From positions 1 through 33,244 of the forward strand of contig JABDKF010000344.1 in assembly GCA_013003155.1 (NCBI GenBank): a stretch of 33,244 nt of DNA. Direction: 5' to 3'. Below, one piece after another: positions 28,528 through 33,244 of the stretch. The stretch comes from Woeseia sp. GTDB taxonomy: Bacteria > Pseudomonadota > Gammaproteobacteria > Steroidobacterales > Woeseiaceae. A model generated the notes under the pieces. It worked only from the letters and a program-made list of their open reading frames with translations, had not been told where the DNA came from and searched no databases. The position numbers and the translations under genes are program-made. Positions within the stretch are counted from its first letter, which is position 1, and every line of letters begins with the position of its first letter.

Positions 28528-29734
28528 GCCGCACCGAACGGTTGACAGTAGTAGATTCCGAAAACTGTTACTGCTGTCTGGCAGTCTTGTCTGGGGTCTT
28601 GTCCCGTGTCAATCCACTCAAGTCACGGGGCAAGACCTTTCTACACCGCTGACGACGCTGGTGCCGGTCACGACGCAGACAGGGTTTCGACCTGCAAGCG
28701 GTCAAGATCGCATTTGGCGAATGACCGCTGATGCCGATTACCACGACGCGGTGATCCGCGTGGAGACTCCCGAGAATTTCGGCGGCACCGGATCAGTCGT
28801 CGCGACCGATGGCGATGAGACGATCTGCATCACAAATCAACACGTCGTCGAGATCGGGTTCAACTCGAATCGAGTGCATCGGTATGTCACGGTGACCGGC
28901 TCACTTGGACGTTCCCGCGCCGAGGTGATCTATTCATCGAAATCGGCAGACATTGCGATCCTGCGATCCGAGCGACCGATCACCAGTAGCGCCCTTCCGT
29001 TGGCAGCAGAGTCACCGGCAATCGGCGCGGCTATCGAACTGTGTGGATTCGGTGGTCCCAATCAAACGATGCGTCACTTCTCTGGTAAGCGTGTTAGTAC
29101 CCGTTATTCGGTGTCGATCGATGCGCCATGCGTCAGCGGCGATAGCGGTGGACCGATGATTGTTGATGGCTGTTTGGTCGGCGTCAATTTTGGCGGACCA
29201 GGACACCCGACACGCTCGTTCCAAGGTTGGCGATTAGTCGAGCCAGCATCGAGTCAAGTTGGACCAGAGTGGCTCACAGAGACACTCACACAGGTATGCC
29301 GACCGCTGGGTTGCCTGCCGATTATCCGGCGTCGTGCTGCCGGATCGATAGCGTTGACGCCTCCAGCAAACGGTGGCGCTTCGGGTGGCCCGGTGTCTGG
29401 CTTGCCAGATTACGGGAGTCGGGCCATCCCTGGTCCAGCCGGGCCGCCCGGTCCACCGGGTGCTGATGGTGCTGTTGGCGCTGTCGGACCACCCGGCGAA
29501 CAAGGTCCGCCAGGAGTCGCTACGATCTCTCCCGAGCAAGTGCAGCAGATTACCGAACAGGTGTTGGCGCAGTGTCCGCAAGCCGACATCGATCAGATCA
29601 CTCAAGCCGTGATAGACCAACTACCGCCAATCTCGCTCGCGCTCTACGACGGGAATGGTGTTCAGATAGATCGTGACACCGTCCCGTTGGGCGGTACACT
29701 TAACCTGCGTTTTGTACCCGAGGACAATCAATGA
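28520..29734 (+). CDS. Secreted trypsin-like protease with collagen-like stretch
   Basis: The 404-residue protein has an N-terminal hydrophobic export segment (residues 15-29), then a chymotrypsin-fold protease domain (about 70-260) with a complete triad: ITNQHVV (H108), KSADIAIL (D144) and CVSGDSGGP (S209). A collagen-like Gly-x-y stretch at about 305-332 (GPAGPPGPPGADG) and a C-terminal beta part (LALYDGNGVQI) follow. AAGGAG at 28507-28512 gives a strong ribosome site. A secreted protease with a collagen stalk could sit on the virion or the host surface and cut proteins at infection or lysis. This combination is rare in phages, and a host-derived origin is plausible. Confidence 0.8.
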   Translation: MTEPHRTVDSSRFRKLLLLSGSLVWGLVPCQSTQVTGQDLSTPLTTLVPVTTQTGFRPASGQDRIWRMTADADYHDAVIRVETPENFGGTGSVVATDGDETICITNQHVVEIGFNSNRVHRYVTVTGSLGRSRAEVIYSSKSADIAILRSERPITSSALPLAAESPAIGAAIELCGFGGPNQTMRHFSGKRVSTRYSVSIDAPCVSGDSGGPMIVDGCLVGVNFGGPGHPTRSFQGWRLVEPASSQVGPEWLTETLTQVCRPLGCLPIIRRRAAGSIALTPPANGGASGGPVSGLPDYGSRAIPGPAGPPGPPGADGAVGAVGPPGEQGPPGVATISPEQVQQITEQVLAQCPQADIDQITQAVIDQLPPISLALYDGNGVQIDRDTVPLGGTLNLRFVPEDNQ

Positions 29735-30012
29735 CTCCTGATGATGGCGTTGTCGAAGTCCCAATTCCTATACCCGAGGAAAATAACATGCCTGCACCAG
29801 ACCTTAGCGAAGCTGTTGCCAACCACCTTCTGACCGAATCGGTCGGGAATATCCAGGCCAATAACCGCGACGGGCGCAACATCGGAACTACCGCGATGGG
29901 CGTTCTGCAACTTGCTGCCGCAAGAAATTTCGATGAGCTTGGAACCGTCGAAGGCAGGGCAAATTCTGGGGTCAATGCGACACCGATTGCCGCCCCAGCG
30001 GTTCCGCAGTAA
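29731..30012 (+). CDS. Small unknown phage protein
   Basis: The 93-residue protein starts in an ATGA overlap with the protease gene; a second ATG at 29788 with GAGGAA upstream would give 74 residues starting MPAPDLSEAVANHLL. The body has ESVGNIQANNRDGRNIGTTA and VLQLAAARNFDELGTVEGR, helical and polar, and ends in Ala/Pro. Nothing points to a family. It might be a partner of the upstream secreted protease or a small virion protein. Confidence 0.5.
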   Translation: MTPDDGVVEVPIPIPEENNMPAPDLSEAVANHLLTESVGNIQANNRDGRNIGTTAMGVLQLAAARNFDELGTVEGRANSGVNATPIAAPAVPQ

Positions 30013-30015
30013 GCA

Positions 30016-30219
30016 ATGGACGATCCACTTGATTACATCGAGCGGATGATGGAAGACAACCGCAAGGCACGGGAGCGTGCAACCGCGCGCTTCCGTCGCC
30101 TTGCAGAGTCGCTGACAACAGAGGAACCCAACAATGCCATCAGCGAAGTCCTCGACGAGTACCAGCACGACCTTGAATCAACAGGACAGGAAGGGGAACA
30201 TCCGAGAGAGGACGGTTAA
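30016..30219 (+). CDS. Small charged helical protein
   Basis: The 67-residue protein is almost entirely helical and highly charged (DYIERMMEDNRKARERATAR, FRRLAESLTTEEP). It starts three bases after the previous stop and overlaps the next gene, in another frame, over its last 86 bases. It could be a coiled-coil partner. No family is seen. Confidence 0.5.
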   Translation: MDDPLDYIERMMEDNRKARERATARFRRLAESLTTEEPNNAISEVLDEYQHDLESTGQEGEHPREDG

Positions 30220-30664
30220 GTATTTTGATCGCAAGGGACGGCTTGAATTGCTTTCCGGCGTGACGGCAGAACAGCAACTGCGATGGAACGCACAGCAGGA
30301 AAGAAAGAATCGGGAAGCGGAGGATGCAGCGGTGCGAAAACACTTCGGTGAGGAAGCAAAACCAGAAGAAGAGGGCGAGGATGTGGGTGATAATATCGTT
30401 CTCGGAGACGTTACAGAAACTCACAACCATCCTGCTCCGATCCAGCCTCCACCACCCACACCCTCGCCCACCGCAGGACTCGCAAAAACCTTAGCAGCAC
30501 TTGGGCTAGCGGCGGCAGGGATTGGCACAGGAAGCGCGATCCCGATTATGGCTTGGAACTGGACACGCGGTGCTGACGACACCAACGACACCGCTGTCAT
30601 CGACGATGATGCAGATACGCGGTATCGCTTGGAGATTTTCCGTCCCGACGAACAAGAGGAGTAA
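30134..30664 (+). CDS. Charged protein with one membrane helix
   Basis: The 176-residue protein has a basic, then strongly acidic N-terminal part (EEAKPEEEGEDVGDN) and a Pro-rich linker (PAPIQPPPPTPSPT), followed by a hydrophobic Ala/Gly helix at about 115-141 (KTLAALGLAAAGIGTGSAIP) and an acidic tail. GAGGAA at 30121-30126, seven bases before the ATG, supports the start despite an 86-base overlap with the preceding frame. The layout suggests an N-in membrane-tethered protein. Function is unknown. Confidence 0.58.
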   Translation: MPSAKSSTSTSTTLNQQDRKGNIRERTVKYFDRKGRLELLSGVTAEQQLRWNAQQERKNREAEDAAVRKHFGEEAKPEEEGEDVGDNIVLGDVTETHNHPAPIQPPPPTPSPTAGLAKTLAALGLAAAGIGTGSAIPIMAWNWTRGADDTNDTAVIDDDADTRYRLEIFRPDEQEE

Positions 30665-30668
30665 ACCT

Positions 30669-30872
30669 ATCGCCATCGAGAACCTGCCTCATGTATTCGC
30701 ACCGTTGATCGAACTGCTGCGAGACATCGGTTGGGTGATGTTACTGCCGCTGGCAGCGATCTCGATCCTGGCGATGGTCCAATCATGGTCACACGCGGAA
30801 GACGACGACGAACAAGACAGCGACGAACGCCCGTCGCTGCCCCTGCACCACTACCACCAAAAACCAAGGTAA
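30669..30872 (+). CDS. Small membrane protein with non-AUG start
   Basis: This in-frame ORF reads AIENLPHVFAPLIELLRDIG, then a membrane helix (residues 19-38, GWVMLLPLAAISILAMVQSW) and an acidic-to-basic tail. No ATG, GTG or TTG lies near its apparent start; the likely start is ATC at 30669 with AAGAGGAG (30654-30661) about seven bases upstream. GTG 30735 or ATG 30738 are the first ordinary starts and would cut into the helix. It sits exactly between two other genes, so it is probably translated. Confidence 0.4.
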   Translation: MAIENLPHVFAPLIELLRDIGWVMLLPLAAISILAMVQSWSHAEDDDEQDSDERPSLPLHHYHQKPR

Positions 30873-30880
30873 CGAAAACG

Positions 30881-31144
30881 ATGGCCGGAACCGACAAAAG
30901 ATACAACGCTCGATTGATCCTCCAGGTCGTCAAGGTAGGCGATGGCGAACTACCGCCACTGCCGCCAGAAACCGAGGGCATGACCGGCAGCATCAACTAC
31001 TGGAACAACCTCAAGCCAGAGGGGTTGCTGCTATTGGAATACGCAGGCATCCAGGCGTTGGCACTGCTGAACGAGGCAGGCATCGAAGTGGTGAAAGAAC
31101 AGAGCGGAATTGACATTACGAAGATGCTCCAGCAAGACGATTAG
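30881..31144 (+). CDS. Small soluble protein
   Basis: The 87-residue protein from ATG 30881 contains RYNARLILQVVKVGDGELPP, GSINYWNNLKPEGLLLLEYA and GIQALALLNEAGIEVVKEQ. The mix of a strand, a Pro loop and an amphipathic helix suggests a small folded domain, but no family is recognised. AAGGT sits about 11 bases upstream. Its neighbours are membrane proteins, so it may be a cytoplasmic partner in lysis or a regulator. The upstream reading from 30731 is a shadow. Confidence 0.55.
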   Translation: MAGTDKRYNARLILQVVKVGDGELPPLPPETEGMTGSINYWNNLKPEGLLLLEYAGIQALALLNEAGIEVVKEQSGIDITKMLQQDD

Positions 31145-31153
31145 ATTAGCGTT

Positions 31154-31231
31154 GTGTGGTTCATTTTGATCGGTGTTGCATGGGGCGCGGCGATCCTGTT
31201 GGCAATTTGCATCGGAGGCGATGGACGATAG
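31154..31231 (+). CDS. 25-residue membrane peptide
   Basis: A GTG-started ORF encodes MWFILIGVAWGAAILLAICI followed by GGDGR, a single hydrophobic helix with a polar end. It starts nine bases after the previous stop, and its stop overlaps the next gene's start region. Such short transmembrane peptides are often missed and can regulate holins. Evidence is composition and packing only. Confidence 0.4.
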   Translation: MWFILIGVAWGAAILLAICIGGDGR

Positions 31232-31586
31232 TGTGGAACCTACGACATTCAACGAACTCGTCTTCTACATCGCAGCGTGGGCGGTCGCTGGATGTTGCGG
31301 CGTTCTTAGCACCTTCATTAACCGCCGCTACCGCTCTGTGTGGGACTTGCTGGCAATTGGCACTCTTTCTGGGTTCATCGCTGTTAGCGTCCTCGGTTTT
31401 GTCGTTGGCGCTGTGGGTGGTGTGGATGGGCGGGAGCCTTATTTGCTGGCGATTGCAATCACCGTGGGGGTGAGCGGGAAACAAGCCTTGAGACTGTCGT
31501 ATTTCATCGTAAACGGAGTGTTGGACAGGCTTGGAGTTACGATAGAGGTCGAGGAAGACGATGAGCGAGTGCCCAGGCAAAGGTGA
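31221..31586 (+). CDS. Three-helix membrane protein, holin candidate
   Basis: The 121-residue protein has three hydrophobic segments at about 12-33, 43-66 and 74-90, with RR at 35-36 after the first and a polar C-terminus (EVEEDDERVPRQR). The pattern FINRRYRSVWDLLAIGTLSG and LLAIAITVGVSGKQALRL resembles phage holins of the LydA/HP1 kind, which oligomerise in the inner membrane and trigger lysis. GGAGG at 31213-31217 precedes the ATG by three bases; the start overlaps the preceding 25-residue ORF. It is the best holin candidate here, and no endolysin is seen next to it. Confidence 0.68.
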   Translation: MDDSVEPTTFNELVFYIAAWAVAGCCGVLSTFINRRYRSVWDLLAIGTLSGFIAVSVLGFVVGAVGGVDGREPYLLAIAITVGVSGKQALRLSYFIVNGVLDRLGVTIEVEEDDERVPRQR

Positions 31587-31950
31587 ATGCATGAGGAGAA
31601 CAACAGCAGGACAGTGGATCGCGGTGCTGGCGGTGGGTGCCGGGATCATGTGGATGATTTTCCGAGTCAACGCTGTCGCCCTGGATCACGCCCAAGCCAA
31701 TGCGGAGTGGACAAAGACGATGAGGGTATGGCACCAGGAGATGGAGGGTAATAACGAAGCGATTCTGAATGCCACCAAAGTCCTCTCCCTTGAAGTGTTG
31801 CCTGCCGACGTGCGGGAGGATGTGCTCGAAGCGGTCGATGGGATCAAGGAGGACATCGAGAACAAGACACGCGACCGTGTTTTTCGTGGGGAGATCGAGT
31901 CGCTATTACGGAACAACCCTGACCTCGTGCCGCCGGATGGTTGGGAATGA
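31561..31950 (+). CDS. Single-pass membrane protein after holin
   Basis: The 129-residue protein starts 26 bases inside the holin candidate. A short polar N-terminus is followed by a membrane helix (residues 18-35, QWIAVLAVGAGIMWMIF) and a long charged, helical outer part (NAEWTKTMRVWHQEMEGNNE, VREDVLEAVDGIKEDIENK). The topology would suit an inner-membrane spanin subunit, which connects the membranes at lysis, although no lipoprotein partner is evident. A later ATG (31591) would remove only the first ten residues. The ATGA overlap couples it to the next gene. Confidence 0.58.
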   Translation: MSECPGKGECMRRTTAGQWIAVLAVGAGIMWMIFRVNAVALDHAQANAEWTKTMRVWHQEMEGNNEAILNATKVLSLEVLPADVREDVLEAVDGIKEDIENKTRDRVFRGEIESLLRNNPDLVPPDGWE

Positions 31951-32129
31951 AGCTGATCGTTCGCGTACAGAAACACCTCGTTGTGGCCCATCGTGCCTGT
32001 GATGGTGGTGACTGGGTTTTCACCCTTTGTCGAAGGGGTTTTGAAGAAGCGGTTGGCCGACGATTGAAAACAGGCGAAACTGTGGTAGCAGATTTAAGCG
32101 CCACGATACTAGAACAGGAAAATCAATGA
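31947..32129 (+). CDS. Small unknown protein
   Basis: The 60-residue protein from ATG 31947 overlaps the previous TGA. It reads VQKHLVVAHRACDGGDWVFT then GFEEAVGRRLKTGETVVADL, suggesting a beta-alpha mini-domain. Its ATGA junction with the next gene supports translation. No known function. Confidence 0.5.
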   Translation: MKLIVRVQKHLVVAHRACDGGDWVFTLCRRGFEEAVGRRLKTGETVVADLSATILEQENQ

Positions 32130-32995
32130 CAGCAGAATTGCTAGTCAAGATTGGCGACGGTGCTGGTTATTCCGATGGAGATGTTCTGTGCGCGTTCAAC
32201 CGGCGTGAAGTGTTGCGGGTTTGGGCAGAGACGATTTGTCACCCCCGCAAAGCACCACGAAGCGGTAACGGGTTGATTCAGGCCAATTCGGTCTGTCGAG
32301 ATTGGTTTGATGCAACACATCAGTATTGCTTTCGTCGAATAGGTGCGACTGAACTAATGAGGGTCGAGACCAGTGGTCCTCGGCAACGGGAAACAGTGCC
32401 CGCGCTTCGGTCAATCATTCGCCGGAGAAAGCAGAACAACAACTGTGTGATGTTTGGCGAAGACGGCAGTGAGTTCTGGTACGGTGGACGCAAGGACTTC
32501 TCGCTTGCAACGATTCAGCAAGTGTGGATCGATATTAGGAACAAGACTCCACGGCATGAAAGCCAGCCACGTCATGCTTTTTGGCCGATGGGCCGTCTAG
32601 ACATTCGCTCGCACCTTGCCTTGCGCGTTGACGACATGACTGATGAGGAAGCCGATGATGCGATGCGGCCGCAGCGACAGCTTGACGAGAACGGCGATCT
32701 GATGTGGATTCTCAAGCAAGAAGGATTGGCTAGTATCGAACTGCCGGGTACGACCAAGCCGGACGAACGGCGATGGGAGCCTCTGTATGCAGCCAAGCGG
32801 AAGCATAGCGTTAAATGGCGGGACATGCTCCCTGATATAAACGCAACCGAAGCAGAAGTGATGGACCCCAATCTCGCAATTGGCGAAGAGCATGCCGACG
32901 AAGAGCTGCCAATGCGTTACCAATCAAAAACACAACCCGATCAGCCGAAGGCTCGCGTGGAGCGGAAGCGTCGGGTAACCACTAGGGGATCGTGA
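32126..32995 (+). CDS. Unknown tail-region protein
   Basis: The 289-residue protein begins TAELLVKIGDGAGYSDGDVL, a start seen in phage proteins that precede tail-fibre genes, and continues with FNRREVLRVWAETICHP, GRKDFSLATIQQVWIDIRNK and RHAFWPMGRLDIRSHLALRV. The C-terminus is basic (KARVERKRRVTTRGS). The following gene (32995) also has a similar short beta start, so both may belong to one family with a joint job near the tail fibres. Its GTGATG junction couples it to that gene. No enzyme motif is visible. Confidence 0.58.
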   Translation: MTAELLVKIGDGAGYSDGDVLCAFNRREVLRVWAETICHPRKAPRSGNGLIQANSVCRDWFDATHQYCFRRIGATELMRVETSGPRQRETVPALRSIIRRRKQNNNCVMFGEDGSEFWYGGRKDFSLATIQQVWIDIRNKTPRHESQPRHAFWPMGRLDIRSHLALRVDDMTDEEADDAMRPQRQLDENGDLMWILKQEGLASIELPGTTKPDERRWEPLYAAKRKHSVKWRDMLPDINATEAEVMDPNLAIGEEHADEELPMRYQSKTQPDQPKARVERKRRVTTRGS

Positions 32996-33244
32996 TGCTG
33001 CTTTGGATCTGGACGCGTGATGACGAAAGCGGATTACTGGACGATGAATTTAGAGACGGCGATATCTTCCAGACCCAGCCCGACTCATTTGAACCGAGCA
33101 TTGGCAATCAGGAAAAGAAATCGTTTTTGATCCTCAAGATTCCAGACCCACCGAACTACAATAAGTTCGAAACGGATATGGTTGATCCCGAGTACACCCC
33201 CGGAGCAACCCCTGGGAGCGAGAACGTGATTCGCAGAAAGCGAA
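32995..33244 (+). CDS. 5' part of the gene that wraps the join
   Basis: The ATG at 32995 overlaps the previous TGA (TGATG). It encodes LLWIWTRDDESGLLDDEFRD then GDIFQTQPDSFEPS and runs through the join into the frame at base 1, giving a 136-residue protein ending at 288. The N-terminal 41 codons are unique to this end. No function is recognised. It belongs with the upstream gene and the beta-helix protein in a tail-tip row. Confidence 0.8.
   Translation, partial: MLLWIWTRDDESGLLDDEFRDGDIFQTQPDSFEPSIGNQEKKSFLILKIPDPPNYNKFETDMVDPEYTPGATPGSENVIRRKR
33118..33244. repeat. Right copy of 127-bp terminal direct repeat
   Basis: This is the exact second copy of the window's first 127 bases. Removing one copy leaves 33,117 unique bases. 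No inverted repeats, integrase gene or tRNA lie beside it, so I do not read it as an attachment site. Confidence 0.95.

Noticed and set aside
30522-30668. ATG start at 30522 for the membrane protein that ends at 30872
   Set aside because: It would overlap the preceding gene by 143 bases and its extra residues look like an out-of-frame reading without a ribosome site.

Overview
The window looks like the complete genome of a tailed double-stranded DNA virus of bacteria, assembled from short reads. The first 127 bases are repeated exactly as the last 127 bases, and one gene reads in frame across the join, so the molecule closes into a circle (or is circularly permuted) of 33,117 unique bases. 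Every gene I accept lies on the + strand. Most start and stop codons overlap (ATGA, GTGA, TAATG), which implies a few long co-translated operons. The gene set (GpA-type terminase, lambda-type portal, tape measure, tube protein, frameshifted tail chaperone, no sheath) fits a siphovirus with a long non-contractile tail. The host cannot be proven. A choice-of-anchor-Q-like beta-helix protein, a small secreted protein with a VPRTVYQP-type motif and a secreted trypsin with a collagen-like stretch are reminiscent of Planctomycetota, but that is only a hint.

Layout. (1) 32995 across the join to about 4105: host-contact and tail-tip type proteins, including a beta-helix protein, a long repeat-bearing fibre and two small structural candidates. 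(2) 4208-14661: packaging and head module with terminase, zinc ribbon, portal, protease-capsid fusion, a glycosyltransferase-methyltransferase fusion, decoration protein, gpW-like joiner, connector, tail terminator, gpZ-like protein and tube protein. (3) 14674-20928: tail module with a chaperone pair made by -1 frameshifting on an A9 run, the tape measure, and several unrecognised tail or tip proteins. (4) 21050-22907: small early-type genes, a RecT-like annealing protein and a winged-helix protein. (5) 22881-23321: a control region with two good sigma70-type promoters, a candidate structured small RNA ending in a strong intrinsic terminator, and further structured sequence with tmRNA-like motifs. 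(6) 23322-26027: a ParB-like protein, a Mom-family DNA modification enzyme, a Cys-rich protein, an unknown protein and a RusA-like resolvase. (7) 26027-27427: short genes, including a repeat-rich protein broken by a frameshift. (8) 27455-32129: a staphylococcal-nuclease-like protein, many small membrane proteins including a holin candidate, and the secreted trypsin-collagen protein.

How it works together. Head and tail genes are in assembly order. Recombination tools (RecT-like, RusA-like, SNase) are present, but I see no DNA polymerase, primase, helicase, integrase or recognisable endolysin. The virus therefore probably leans on host replication, and either its lysin is of an unfamiliar type or the function is missing. 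The Mom-like enzyme suggests that packaged DNA carries a modified adenine against restriction. The least explained parts are the non-coding control region at 22.9-23.3 kb, the interleaved inverted repeats at 20.94-21.03 kb and the ParB-Mom module.
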